Counted from the first letter of the stretch, positions 49,413 through 60,109 are shown. The stretch is 64,000 nt of DNA from PLA3 sp964592235 (GCA_964592235.1 CAZQCF010000021.1:4300-68299); one strand, 5' to 3'. Numbers and translations: made by a program. The notes: generated by a model from the sequence alone, not told the origin.

Positions 49413-50773
49413 CTCCGACAGCCGATCCATTTCGCATCCTCGTGGTCGATGATTCGGCGCCGACGGTCGAGATCATCCGCCGCAATCTTGAGTCGGCGGG
49501 GTACCAGGTCTTCACGGCGTCGAGCGTGGCCGAGGCGGTCGGCGTGCTGGATCAGACGACGATGGATCTCGTCGTGACCGACATGAAGATGCCGCGCGCA
49601 ACAGGTCTGGATTTGATTCACTACGTGCGCGAGAACCACCGCGACACGCAGACGCTGATGATCACGGGCTACCCGACCGTCGCCGGCGCGGTCGATGCGA
49701 TCCGCGGCGGCGCCGAGGATTACCTCGCCAAACCCTTCACCGATGACGAGCTGCGGGCGGCCGTGCAGCGGGCGCTGGAAGGCTTGCAACGCCGGCGGGC
49801 CGGCAGGGCGATCTCCGACGATGAACCGACCGATTCGCCCTCGGGAATTCTCGGTGCGTCCGAGGCGATGCGCGCGGTGGCGCACACCATTCGCAAGGCG
49901 GCGCAGAGTCTGGCAACCGTGCTGATTACCGGGGAGAGCGGAACCGGCAAGGAGCTGGTCGCGCGGGACATTCACTATTGCAGCGAGCGCGCGGCGGCTC
50001 CGTTCGTGCCGGTGAATTGCGGCGGCATTCCCGAAACCCTGCTGGAGAGCGAGCTTTTTGGTCATCTGAAAGGCGCCTTCACCGGCGCGGTGCAATCGCG
50101 TGCCGGGTTCTTCCAGACGGCCGACGGCGGCACGATCTTCCTCGACGAGATCAGCGAGACCAGCCCGGCGATGCAGGTGAAGCTGCTGCGTGCGCTGAAT
50201 GACAAGCAGGTCTGCATGGTCGGTGCATCGCGCTCGCAGCAGGTTGACGTGCGCATCATCGCGGCGACCAACAAGGACCTCGCCGATCTCGTGCGCAAGG
50301 GGCAGTTCCGCGAGGACTTGTTCTTCCGGTTGAACGTGATTCCGATCCGCATCCCGCCGCTGCGCGAACGTGGGGACGACATCCTGCTGCTGATCGGCCA
50401 TTTCGCGGCGCGCTACGCGGCCGAGGCCGGCCGCGCGGCGCCGTCGTTCACTGATCGAGCGCTGGCGTCGCTGCGCGCGTATCATTGGCCGGGCAACGTA
50501 CGCGAGCTGCAGAACGTTGTCCAGCGACTGGTCGTGATGAGCGATGGCGACACGATCGACGTGGCGGACCTACCGGAATTAATGCGATTTACTTCGCTTC
50601 GCGGATCGGGGCTGAACCGCACGCTGGCCGAAGTGGAGCGCGAGCACATTCAGCGTGTGCTGGAGAGTGTCGGCGGCAACAAGACCCGCGCCGCGGGCAT
50701 TCTCGGGATCGATCGCAAGACACTTCGCGAAAAGCTCAAGGATTCGATCATCGATTCCTCTGACTCGGACTGA
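49409..50773 (+). CDS. NtrC-family sigma-54-dependent response regulator
   Basis: 454 residues. Receiver domain 8-120 with acidic DD pair at 14-15 and phospho-acceptor D58 (VVTDMKMP). Central AAA+ domain about 145-385: Walker A GESGTGKE, sigma-54-contacting GAFTGA, Walker B GTIFLDEIS, arginine-finger region FREDLFFRLNVIPIRIPPLRER. C-terminal Fis-type HTH in VGGNKTRAAGILGIDRKTLREKL. It activates sigma-54 promoters when phosphorylated by its partner kinase. A -24/-12 promoter lies 120 bp downstream of its stop. Confidence 0.95.
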   Translation: MTPTADPFRILVVDDSAPTVEIIRRNLESAGYQVFTASSVAEAVGVLDQTTMDLVVTDMKMPRATGLDLIHYVRENHRDTQTLMITGYPTVAGAVDAIRGGAEDYLAKPFTDDELRAAVQRALEGLQRRRAGRAISDDEPTDSPSGILGASEAMRAVAHTIRKAAQSLATVLITGESGTGKELVARDIHYCSERAAAPFVPVNCGGIPETLLESELFGHLKGAFTGAVQSRAGFFQTADGGTIFLDEISETSPAMQVKLLRALNDKQVCMVGASRSQQVDVRIIAATNKDLADLVRKGQFREDLFFRLNVIPIRIPPLRERGDDILLLIGHFAARYAAEAGRAAPSFTDRALASLRAYHWPGNVRELQNVVQRLVVMSDGDTIDVADLPELMRFTSLRGSGLNRTLAEVEREHIQRVLESVGGNKTRAAGILGIDRKTLREKLKDSIIDSSDSD

Positions 50774-50895
50774 CCGGCCCCCCCCCGGGTCACGGCGCCG
50801 GGGCGTTTCTCCCCGCCGGGGCAATTCACCCCGCGCTGCAAGCCTTCCATCCTTCATTTCCGTCGCTTCCACGCGGATGCGTCCTGCCATTACAA

Positions 50896-50912
50896 CGGCA
50901 CGCCACATGCAT
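50896..50912 (+). promoter_or_regulatory. sigma-54 (-24/-12) promoter
   Basis: CGGCACG-CCAC-ATGCAT matches TGGCACG-N4-TTGCA/T; GG at 50897-50898 and GC at 50909-50910 are 12 bp apart as required. Expected start near 50922, 52 bases before ATG 50974. It directly follows the sigma-54 activator gene. Confidence 0.6.
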
Positions 50913-50973
50913 AAGTCCTTCGCGGGATAGACAACCAACGGCCTTGGCCGAACAGCAAACCGCGAGGTGATTT

Positions 50974-51528
50974 ATGAAGACGATCAAGAACCATCGCAAG
51001 TCACAGGTGTGGAGCGGCGAGCGACTCCCGCGTGATCGATTCGTGCATGACGAGGCAATGGAAGCGCCCATCGCGCGAGACATTCCGCGTGTTCCAACGA
51101 ATCTTATCGAAAGCGACGAATACGAGTGGACGGCGGCCGTGAATCTGCCGGGGTTGCTTGTTTCGCCGACCAATGCGGAACATCTCGCCCCGGCGGCGCC
51201 CGTCGCGCGGCGCACCACGAGCGAAATCATCGAGTCGGAAGACGGTGACGTGGCCAGCCCGTGCCAGCTTCCCGGTGGACTTGCGCGCCAAGACGCCGCG
51301 TGCTTCGCGCCGTTCGCGCTCGGACGGGCAAGCGATGCGTGCAACGGTGTGGATGAGTACACCGAAGCAGCAGCCATGCAACTGCCCGGCGTTCTGGTCG
51401 CCCGCGCGACCGGAGCGGCGGACCAGGTGCCGGTTGTTCGCGGGCTGTGCGCAACGTGCGTGCACAACGCAAGCTGCGATTTTCCCCGGCCGGCAGGAGG
51501 CGTCTGGCGGTGCGAGGAGTATGCGTAA
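50974..51528 (+). CDS. LPG-repeat protein with C-terminal cysteine motif
   Basis: 184 residues, not a family I can name. Three spaced copies of a short motif appear: AVNLPGLLVSP, PCQLPGGLARQ and AMQLPGVLVAR, about 40 residues apart. The C-terminus has GLCATCVHNASCDFPRPAGGVWRCEEYA, a CxxC...C...CxEY arrangement that is likely a metal site. Much of the remainder is acidic and probably disordered. Its position between a sigma-54 promoter and glutamate dehydrogenase suggests a nitrogen-regulated unit. Confidence 0.6.
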   Translation: MKTIKNHRKSQVWSGERLPRDRFVHDEAMEAPIARDIPRVPTNLIESDEYEWTAAVNLPGLLVSPTNAEHLAPAAPVARRTTSEIIESEDGDVASPCQLPGGLARQDAACFAPFALGRASDACNGVDEYTEAAAMQLPGVLVARATGAADQVPVVRGLCATCVHNASCDFPRPAGGVWRCEEYA

Positions 51529-51618
51529 AGAGGCGCTTCGCAGCCAGGATCAACTGCTGAAATGTAGAGCAAGTTCAAGAAAACCAGCCAGCCGTCGTAG
51601 AAAGGAAGGAGTCGTCCC

Positions 51619-52968
<1,350 letters not shown>

Positions 52969-52988
52969 GTCGCGGAGCGGCAACGCGG

Positions 52989-53009
52989 GCCGGAATCTTG
53001 CGTTCCGGC
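52989..53009 (+). other. hairpin after gdhA
   Basis: GCCGGAA-TCTTGCG-TTCCGGC, 7-bp stem. No T tract; possible terminator-like or stabilising stem between convergent genes. Confidence 0.4.
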
Positions 53010-53121
53010 TCGCACCGACTTGCCGAATGGCCGGCACGCCGCACGTCGTTGACAGCACAACCAGCATGCGGGTGGCACGGCCGCGGCCCCTGGCGACCAT
53101 TCCTGCATCCATGACGCTCGC

Positions 53122-54267
53122 CTAGGCCCCCCCACCCAGAGCGGCCAGTTGCTTCGTGACACCCGTGATGATCTCGATCGCGCGGTCGATCTCGTCGCGC
53201 GTCGTCTCATGCGACAGGCTGAACCGGACGGCGCCGTGGGCGACGCGCTCGTCGATGCCCATGGCTTTCAGGACGTGCGACGGTTCCAGCGAGCCGCTGC
53301 TGCACGCCGCGCCGCTCGACGCGCACACCCCTTGCTCGCTCAACGCGATCAGGACCGCTTCGGCCTCCAGCGCTGTGAAGCCGATCGTGGTCGTGTTACA
53401 GGTGCGATTCGCGCGATCGCCGATCACCCGCGCGAAGTTGACCGACGCGAGGATGCCGGCTTCCAGTCGATCGCGAAGTTCGGCCACGCATTGCATCGCG
53501 CCGGCGGTGATTCGCTCGCGTGCCAGACGTGCCGCTTCACCCATTCCGACAATCGCGGCGACGTTCTCCGTGCCCGGGCGCAGATCGCGCTCCTGGTGCC
53601 CACCGACTTGACAGTTTCGCAGCCGTACGCCGCGGCCGACGTACAAGGCGCCCGCGCCCTTGGGCCCGTGAAACTTGTGCGCCGACAGGCTCAACAGGTT
53701 CGCCCCCAACGCCGCCACGTCGATCGGCAGCTTGCCGGCCGTCTGCACGGCGTCGACGTGAAGCGGCACGCCGCTCGCCGCGCAGCGCCGAGCCACGTCC
53801 TCGATTGGGAATATTACACCTGTCTCATTATTGGCGTGCATCACGCTGACCAGCGCCGTGTCATCGCCGATCGCGGCATCCATCGCCGCCGGGTCCAGCT
53901 GGCCGAGTGAATCCACCGGCAGAAACGTGACGCGATAGCCCTGCGTCGCGAGCCGCTCGCAGAGGCTGTGCACGGCGACGTGCTCGACGGCCGTGGTGAC
54001 AACGTGGCGCTTCGCGGTGGCGCCAAGCGTGCCAAGGATGGCGAGGTTGTCGGCCTCGGTGCCGCCGCTGGTGAAGATGATTTCGCGCGGCTTCGCGCCG
54101 ACCAGCGCGGCGACGTGTTCGCGCGCGGTCTCGATCGCGTGCCGCGCCGCCTGACCCATCGTGTGTAGGCTGGATGCGTTGCCGTACTGCTCGCGCCAGA
54201 ACGGCTCCATGGCCGCGAGCACGGCCGCGTCGACACGTGTCGTCGAATTGTTGTCGAGGTAGATCAT
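53122..54267 (-). CDS. NifS/IscS-type cysteine desulfurase
   Basis: 381 residues. Fold-type I PLP enzyme; PLP lysine in LSAHKFHGPKG, active-site loop SSGAACSSGSLEPSHVL with the sulfur-accepting cysteine, and GGTEADN near residue 70. The start MIYLDNNSTTRVD is family-typical. It removes sulfur from cysteine for Fe-S clusters or tRNA thiolation. No iscU or nifU is adjacent. It is divergent from the tsaC fusion gene. Confidence 0.93.
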   Translation of the reverse strand: MIYLDNNSTTRVDAAVLAAMEPFWREQYGNASSLHTMGQAARHAIETAREHVAALVGAKPREIIFTSGGTEADNLAILGTLGATAKRHVVTTAVEHVAVHSLCERLATQGYRVTFLPVDSLGQLDPAAMDAAIGDDTALVSVMHANNETGVIFPIEDVARRCAASGVPLHVDAVQTAGKLPIDVAALGANLLSLSAHKFHGPKGAGALYVGRGVRLRNCQVGGHQERDLRPGTENVAAIVGMGEAARLARERITAGAMQCVAELRDRLEAGILASVNFARVIGDRANRTCNTTTIGFTALEAEAVLIALSEQGVCASSGAACSSGSLEPSHVLKAMGIDERVAHGAVRFSLSHETTRDEIDRAIEIITGVTKQLAALGGGA

Positions 54268-54389
54268 GGCATCGCCGCGCGGATCGGCGCGCGGGGCGCA
54301 TTATAGTCGACGCCGCGCGAATGCGTTGTTGCCGTTTCTTGACAGCGCCGCGGTGCGTTCGCATAATCCGACGGGAGATTCTCGATCAC

Positions 54390-55514
54390 ATGGCCGCCGA
54401 GTTGATCTCGCTTTCGTCCGAGGGGGACCCGCATGCGGCGGTTCAGCGCGCCGCCTGGGCGCTCGCCGAGGGCGCGCTCGTCGCCTTCCCGACCGAGACG
54501 GTCTACGGCGTCGCGGCCAGTGCCGCGAACGACGATGCAATTCGACGGCTCCGCGCCGCGCGGCACGATTCCACGGATCAGCCGTACACGGTTCACGTCG
54601 CGCGCGGCGAGGACAGCGGCGCGTTTGTTCCATGCCTCTCGTCGTTGGGCCGCCGCCTGATGAAAAAGGCCTGGCCTGGTCCGCTGACGCTGGTCTTCCA
54701 GGTGCCTGATCCGAGCCACGCAAAAATATACGCTGGTCTAGGACCGGCCGGTCGCGCGTCCATCTTCGGCGGCGGAAACGTCGGCCTGCGATGCCCCGAC
54801 CATCCCATCGCCACCGAGCTGATCGGCGCGGCGTCCGCCCCGATCGTCGCCACCGGCGCCAACGCGCCCGGCCAACCCGCGCCGACCGACGCCGATTCGA
54901 CGCTGCGCCAGATCGGGCAGGTGGTTGACGTGATCCTCGATGGGGGCCCCACGCGTTACAGGAAGCCGTCGTCGATCGTAGCCGTGAATGGGGACGGCTA
55001 CCGTCTGATTCGCGCCGGCGTCCTCGACGAGCGATCGATCAGGCGTCTGGCCAATCTGAATGTTCTTTTCGTCTGCACGGGCAACACGTGCCGGTCACCG
55101 ATGGCCGAGGGGTTGTTCAAAAAAATGGTCGCCGAGAAGCTCGGTTGCGCCGTCGGCGATCTGTCGCGCCGGGGGATTCACATCCGTTCCGCGGGTACGA
55201 TGGCCTTCGGCGGCGGCGGCGCCTCGCGCGAGGCCGTGGAGGTGGGGCGACGGCGCGGGTTCGACCTGATGAATCACGCCGCGCGGACGGTCGACCCGGA
55301 ACTGATCCATTCGGCCGACTACATTTTCACGATGGGCCGCCATCACATCGACGTGTTGCACTCGATCAGCCCGACCGATGGAAGGCGTGCTCGGCCACTC
55401 GATGAGGAATCGGACATTAGCGATCCGGCCGGCAGCTCGCTTGACGAATACGAGCGTGTCGCGGATAGAATCACGTTGGCGCTGCGACGGCGCCTGGAAG
55501 AGGTACCGCTATGA
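54390..55514 (+). CDS. fusion of TsaC/Sua5-type domain and LMW arginine/tyrosine phosphatase
   Basis: 374 residues. Residues 5-215 are YrdC/Sua5: WALAEGALVAFPTETVYGVAA, SGAFVP, then AWPGPLTLVFQV, VGLRCPDHPIA, ATGANAPGQPAPTDA. Residues 222-370 are a low-molecular-weight phosphatase: VLFVCTGNTCRSPMAEG with C229, R235 and, important, T233, then general-acid D345-P346. In Bacillus YwlE a Thr at this loop position marks arginine phosphatase activity, while Ile marks tyrosine phosphatases. In the first domain the usual KxR pair near residue 56-58 is read as AxR, so activity may be altered. The first domain makes threonylcarbamoyl-AMP for tRNA t6A. ATG 54390 has GGGAG upstream; the ORF overlaps rpiB by ATGA. 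Confidence 0.88.
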   Translation: MAAELISLSSEGDPHAAVQRAAWALAEGALVAFPTETVYGVAASAANDDAIRRLRAARHDSTDQPYTVHVARGEDSGAFVPCLSSLGRRLMKKAWPGPLTLVFQVPDPSHAKIYAGLGPAGRASIFGGGNVGLRCPDHPIATELIGAASAPIVATGANAPGQPAPTDADSTLRQIGQVVDVILDGGPTRYRKPSSIVAVNGDGYRLIRAGVLDERSIRRLANLNVLFVCTGNTCRSPMAEGLFKKMVAEKLGCAVGDLSRRGIHIRSAGTMAFGGGGASREAVEVGRRRGFDLMNHAARTVDPELIHSADYIFTMGRHHIDVLHSISPTDGRRARPLDEESDISDPAGSSLDEYERVADRITLALRRRLEEVPL

Positions 55515-55975
55515 AGATTGCCCTGGGAGCCGACCATCGCGGCTTCACCGCCAAGAGCCACATCAAGCCTGTTCTCGAGGAACTGGGTCATACTGTTGTC
55601 GATTTCGGGACGGATTCGACGAAGTCGATGGACTATCCCGACCCGGCCGCCGCCGCCGCCCGCGCTGTCAAGTCGGGCCAGTGCGATTTCGGCATCCTCT
55701 TCTGCGGCACGGGCATTGGCATGTCCGTCACGGCGAACAAGATTCACGGCATCCGCGCCGCCCTCTGCCACGACGAGCTGACGGCCGAAATGGCGCGCCG
55801 CCACAACAACGCGAATGTCCTTTGTCTGCCGGCCGATCTCGTCGGTGACGCGCTCATGCGTCGCATCGTCGAGGTCTACCTGAAAACGCCGTTTGAAGGC
55901 GGTCGGCACGAGGCGCGGATCGGCAAGATCATCGACATCGAACACACCGAATGCCGACCTGACAGCGCGACGTAA
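55511..55975 (+). CDS. rpiB: ribose-5-phosphate isomerase B
   Basis: 154 residues, family length. MKIALGADHRGFTAKSHIKPVLEELGH, DYPDPA and CGTGIGMSVTANKIHGIRAAL are the RpiB/LacA signatures; the active-site cysteine in FCGTGIG is present and HNNANVLCLPADLVG follows. It interconverts ribulose and ribose 5-phosphate. The start overlaps the fusion-gene stop (ATGA). The order tsaC, phosphatase, rpiB corresponds to ywlC-ywlE-ywlF of Bacillus. Confidence 0.95.
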   Translation: MKIALGADHRGFTAKSHIKPVLEELGHTVVDFGTDSTKSMDYPDPAAAAARAVKSGQCDFGILFCGTGIGMSVTANKIHGIRAALCHDELTAEMARRHNNANVLCLPADLVGDALMRRIVEVYLKTPFEGGRHEARIGKIIDIEHTECRPDSAT

Positions 55976-56079
55976 GCGCGGCTGCGAAATCCCCCCGTTT
56001 CGACTACAATGCTTCGCGAAATTTCACCAGGCGTTCACGCGTGACGGCTGCGAGCCGCCACTCCAGGAAGACCGCACTC

Positions 56080-57420
56080 ATGCACGATCTGACCCCCCGC
56101 GCCATCGTGGCCGCGCTGGATAAGTTCATCATTGGACAAGCGGCCGCGAAGCGGGCCATCGCCGTCGCCGTGCGCAATCGCTGGCGGCGTCTGCAATTGC
56201 CCGATGCGATGCGCCAGGAAGTCGCGCCGATGAACATTCTCATGATCGGCCCGACGGGCGTGGGCAAGACTGAAATCGCCCGGCGCATGGCGGCGCTGGT
56301 CAACGCGCCGTTCATCAAGGTCGAAGCGACCAAATTCACCGAAGTGGGCTACGTCGGTCGCGATGTCGAGAGCATGATTCGTGATCTGCTCGAACTGGCC
56401 ATCGCCATGGTGCAGAAGGAGCAGTCCGAAGTCGTGCGCGAGCAGGCGCAGGCCCAGGTGGAGGAGCGCCTGCTGGATGAACTGCTGCCCGACCCCTCGG
56501 GCGATTCGGCCGCGACGGACGACGATGCCGAGGCGCGCCGCCAGCGCACACGGGACAAGCTCCGCGCGCAGCTTCGCAACGGCGAGCTGGAGGAGCGATC
56601 CATCGAGCTGCGGGTCGAGAAGAAAACACCGCCGATGGGCATGTTCGCCACGACGCTCGGACCCGACCAGATCGGCCCCGAGTTTCAGGACATGCTCGAC
56701 CGGCTGATGCCGTCGCAGCAGAAGGACCGCCGCGTTCCGATCCGCGAAGCGCGGGCGATCCTGTTTCAACAGGAATGCGACAAACTCATCGACCGCGACA
56801 AAGTCATCGAGATGGCCGTGCAGCGCACCGAGAACTCCGGGATCGTCTTCATTGACGAACTGGACAAGCTGTGCGGCGGGCGCAACGGTCACGGCCCCGA
56901 TGTGAGCCGGCAGGGCGTCCAGCGCGATCTGCTGCCGATCGTCGAAGGCTCGACCGTCAACACGCGACACGGCCCGGTGAAGACCGATCACATTCTTTTC
57001 GTCGCGGCCGGCGCGTTTCACACGGCCAAACCCAGCGATCTGATGCCCGAGTTGCAGGGCCGGCTGCCGATCCGCGTCGAGCTGGACGAGCTGACGCAGG
57101 CGGATTTCGTGCGTATCCTGCGCGAGCCGCAGAACGCGCTCACGAAGCAGCAGGTCGCCTTGCTGGGCACCGAGAGTCTTACACTCAAGTTCACCGACGA
57201 CGCCATCGACGAAATCGCCGCCGTCGCCAGCACCGTCAACCAGCGCACCGAAAACATCGGCGCGCGGCGATTGCAGACGATCATGGAGAAGGTCGTCGAG
57301 GAGCTTTCGTTCGATGCGCCGGAGATGAGCGGGAAGTCCGTCTCCATCGACGGCGCGTTCGTGCGCAAACGGCTCGCCGAAATTGTCAAGGACGAAGACC
57401 TTAGCAAGTTCATTCTCTGA
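56080..57420 (+). CDS. hslU: HslU, ATPase of the HslUV protease
   Basis: 446 residues from ATG 56080 (AGGAAG upstream). N-terminus LTPRAIVAALDKFIIGQAAAKRAIAVAVRNRWRR, Walker A IGPTGVGKTE, LDELLPDPSGDSAA in the I-domain, Walker B IVFIDELDKL, and C-terminal VVEELSFDAPEMSGKSVSID with the final DLSKFIL tail that docks on HslV. It unfolds substrates for the HslV peptidase. hslV is usually adjacent but is not in this window; rpiB lies upstream. Confidence 0.95.
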   Translation: MHDLTPRAIVAALDKFIIGQAAAKRAIAVAVRNRWRRLQLPDAMRQEVAPMNILMIGPTGVGKTEIARRMAALVNAPFIKVEATKFTEVGYVGRDVESMIRDLLELAIAMVQKEQSEVVREQAQAQVEERLLDELLPDPSGDSAATDDDAEARRQRTRDKLRAQLRNGELEERSIELRVEKKTPPMGMFATTLGPDQIGPEFQDMLDRLMPSQQKDRRVPIREARAILFQQECDKLIDRDKVIEMAVQRTENSGIVFIDELDKLCGGRNGHGPDVSRQGVQRDLLPIVEGSTVNTRHGPVKTDHILFVAAGAFHTAKPSDLMPELQGRLPIRVELDELTQADFVRILREPQNALTKQQVALLGTESLTLKFTDDAIDEIAAVASTVNQRTENIGARRLQTIMEKVVEELSFDAPEMSGKSVSIDGAFVRKRLAEIVKDEDLSKFIL

Positions 57421-57432
57421 CGGGAGATTGCC

Positions 57433-58269
57433 ATGTCCATCTTCACGCTCCCCCTCACGCTGGGGCTGCTGCTCCTGGGCGGCATGCCGAAATCGCAAAC
57501 GGTCTCATTCAAGACCACCGACGACGTCACGATCGAGGCGGATTACTACGCACCCAAAGCCGCGAGTGGCTCGTCAAAGGCCAAGCCTGCCGACGTGAAA
57601 GCAGCCGACAAGGCCGGTGCGAATGCCGCAACAGATGCCGATTCCCACACGGCGGGCAAGCACCCGGTCGCCATCCTCATTCACATGTACCCCGCCGACC
57701 GCACGAGTTGGGCGCCGATCGTGCCGAAGCTGCACGAGGCGGGATTCGCCGTTCTCGCCTACGACATCCGCGGCAAGGGCGGCAGCAGCGGCGGGGCCGA
57801 CAGCAAACTTGCCCGCCAGTACGCCGACCGCGACGAATCGCTCTTCGCCGATGCGTGGAAGGATTGCGAGGCCGCCAAGAAATGGCTGGCCGGGCGGCCG
57901 GAGTGCGATACAACACGCGTCGCATGCATCGGCGCGAGCATCGGGTGCAGCATTTCGATTCAGTACGGCGCGAAGGACAAAGACGTGAAGGCGGTGGTGT
58001 GTCTCTCGCCGGGCACGAACTACTTCGGCGTCGATTCGCTCACACACATCGAGAAGCTCATGCCGCGCGACGCGCTGCTGATCGCGCCCGAGGGCGAATA
58101 CGCCGCCGTGACCAAACTCATCCAGGCATCAGGCGAGAAGGCAGTCGGCGGCATGTTCCCCGGCGGGCGCGAGCGCCACGGCACGAACCTGTTCGCGCCC
58201 GACTACCGTCGCAGCGGCGAAATCATGGATGCCATCATCGAGTTTGTCACCAAGGCGACAAAAAAGTAA
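57433..58269 (+). CDS. secreted alpha/beta-hydrolase
   Basis: 278 residues; starts 12 bp after hslU. The N-terminus FTLPLTLGLLLLGG is a signal peptide or anchor. A Lys/Ala/Asp-rich low-complexity linker (about residues 42-72) precedes the hydrolase core: AILIHMYPADRTSW (oxyanion region), GFAVLAYDIRGKGGSS, nucleophile elbow GASIGCS (Ser in GxSxG), acidic and His region PGGRERHGTNLF. Related to dienelactone-hydrolase-type carboxylesterases. Substrate unknown. Confidence 0.8.
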   Translation: MSIFTLPLTLGLLLLGGMPKSQTVSFKTTDDVTIEADYYAPKAASGSSKAKPADVKAADKAGANAATDADSHTAGKHPVAILIHMYPADRTSWAPIVPKLHEAGFAVLAYDIRGKGGSSGGADSKLARQYADRDESLFADAWKDCEAAKKWLAGRPECDTTRVACIGASIGCSISIQYGAKDKDVKAVVCLSPGTNYFGVDSLTHIEKLMPRDALLIAPEGEYAAVTKLIQASGEKAVGGMFPGGRERHGTNLFAPDYRRSGEIMDAIIEFVTKATKK

Positions 58270-58284
58270 TTGTTGATCGATCCC

Positions 58285-59355
58285 ATGCTGCGAATCGGCC
58301 CGATCACCCTCGACGCTCCCTTTGTGCAAGCCGCGCTGTCCGGCTACAGCGACGCTCCCATGCGCCTGCTCGCGCGCGAATATGGCTGCCCGTACACGCT
58401 CAATGAGGTCGTGCTCGACAAGCTCGTGAACACCGGCGGCAAGAAGATGCGCCGGATGCTCGCGGTCCCCGAAACCGACCACCCGGTCGCCGGGCAGCTC
58501 ATGGGCAGCGAGCCGGAGCAGTTCGCGCAAGCGGCTCACGCCCTGGTCGAGACCGGCTACGACGTGATCGACATCAACTTCGGCTGCCCGGTGAAAAAGG
58601 TGCTCGGCCGTTGTCGCGGAGGGTTCCTGCTGTCCGCGCCGGATACGGCGATTGATATTTTGCGCCGGGTGTACGACGCGGTGGGGAACCGCGTTCCGGT
58701 CACGGTAAAGATGCGCCGCGGCATGGACGACTCGTCCGAGAGCGAGCGGAATTTCTACGCCGTGCTGGATGCGGCGTTTGAGATCGGTCTTGCCGCGGTC
58801 ACAGTCCACGGCCGCACGGTGCGGCAGCGATACGTCGGACCCAGTAATTGGACGTTCCTCGCGCGCGTGAAGCGGCACGTCGGCGATCGGGCGATTCTGG
58901 GCAGCGGCGACTTGTTCAGCGCGGCCGATTGCGTTCGCATGTTGCAGGAGACGGGCGTCGATGGTTGCTCCATCGCCCGCGGCGCGATCGGCAATCCGTT
59001 CATCTTCAACGAAGTCCGCGCGCTGGCGGCCGGGCGCGACCTGCCGCCGCCGCCGACCATCTTGCAGCAACGGGCCGCACTGCAGCGCCACTACGCCCTG
59101 ATGGTAGAACACTACGGCGAAAAATTGGCCGCGCCGCTCCTGCGGAAGTTCGGCGTGCGGTACAGCGAACTGCACCCGTGCCATGCCGAGGTGAAGCGGG
59201 CCTTTCTGGCCGTCGCGAACGCCGACGGCTGGCACGCCATGCTCGATCAATGGTACGCCGCGGACGATGCGTACGGACTGGTGACGCGGCGGCCGCGGCC
59301 CGAGTCGCTCATCGCCGCCGGGGCCGCGTGGAGTTGCGAGCCGGTGACGGCGTAA
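58285..59355 (+). CDS. dus: tRNA-dihydrouridine synthase
   Basis: 356 residues from ATG 58285. FMN TIM barrel: FVQAALSGYSDAPMRLLAREYGC, AGQLMGSEPEQFAQAA, DINFGCPVKKVLGRCRGGFLL with the catalytic cysteine, VTVKMRRGMDD, TVHGRTVRQRYVGPSNW, and the C-terminal helical domain. It reduces specific tRNA uridines to dihydrouridine. The three-way DusA/B/C subtype is not fixed by these motifs; it resembles the DusB type. Starts 15 bp after the hydrolase gene. Confidence 0.9.
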   Translation: MLRIGPITLDAPFVQAALSGYSDAPMRLLAREYGCPYTLNEVVLDKLVNTGGKKMRRMLAVPETDHPVAGQLMGSEPEQFAQAAHALVETGYDVIDINFGCPVKKVLGRCRGGFLLSAPDTAIDILRRVYDAVGNRVPVTVKMRRGMDDSSESERNFYAVLDAAFEIGLAAVTVHGRTVRQRYVGPSNWTFLARVKRHVGDRAILGSGDLFSAADCVRMLQETGVDGCSIARGAIGNPFIFNEVRALAAGRDLPPPPTILQQRAALQRHYALMVEHYGEKLAAPLLRKFGVRYSELHPCHAEVKRAFLAVANADGWHAMLDQWYAADDAYGLVTRRPRPESLIAAGAAWSCEPVTA

Positions 59356-59378
59356 CAACCGCAACGCAGACGGACACG

Positions 59379-59960
59379 ATGGATTTCCTGACTTCCACGT
59401 TCCTTGAAAGCCCCGCGCGGCTCTGCGTCTTCTGCTTTCTCGCGCTGGCGGCGATGCTGTTCATCCGCCGCCGCATGGAAGGTTCCGCGCGGCATCGCAT
59501 CCTGCCGATCGGCCTGCTCGCGATGGCGGTGCTTTTCGGGCTGCAATCGCTCGTCGAGACCGATCGCGAGCGGATCGATCACACGCTGCGCGAGTTTATC
59601 CGCGCCGTCGAAAAGAAAGACACCGCGGCGATCGCGCAGGCCGTCAGCGCCGATTACGACGGCGAAGGCCTCGCACGAGACGACGTGTTGCGGTTGATCA
59701 ACGGCCGCCTGGCGCGGATGCGCATCTACGATACGTCCCTATCGCCGACGATCCGCGTCGACGGCGACACGGCGCGGATGGGGCTGGGCGCGCGGGCGAC
59801 GGTGAGCATCGACGGAGGCGTGGGGGAGTTTCATGTGGGATCGTGGCGCCTCGACTGGCGACGCGAGGCGGGCGCATGGCGCATCACGGCCCTTCGCCCG
59901 GAGCGAATTGATGGAATTGAGATCACGTGTCTGCGCGACCTGACGCAGTACACACCCTGA
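59379..59960 (+). CDS. small membrane protein with NTF2-like domain
   Basis: 193 residues. Two membrane segments at residues 12-30 and 42-56 (ARLCVFCFLALAAMLFI, ILPIGLLAMAVLFGLQSLV), then a soluble domain beginning RIDHTLREFIRAVEKKDTAAIAQAVSADY, helix-turn typical of NTF2/SnoaL-like domains, followed by four beta strands. Starts 23 bp after dus. Function unknown. Confidence 0.6.
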   Translation: MDFLTSTFLESPARLCVFCFLALAAMLFIRRRMEGSARHRILPIGLLAMAVLFGLQSLVETDRERIDHTLREFIRAVEKKDTAAIAQAVSADYDGEGLARDDVLRLINGRLARMRIYDTSLSPTIRVDGDTARMGLGARATVSIDGGVGEFHVGSWRLDWRREAGAWRITALRPERIDGIEITCLRDLTQYTP

Positions 59961-60109
59961 TCGCGGCAGGCGCGCGAGTCTTAGCAGGGCCGCCCATGAT
60001 CGGGGCCGTGCTTCGGGGCGTCACGGTGCAGCCATGCCGCTCCGCGCAGCCAGTCACCAACGAGTCACGGGACATCCAATCGCCGTTTGCTATCTCCACG
60101 CGCCCTGCT

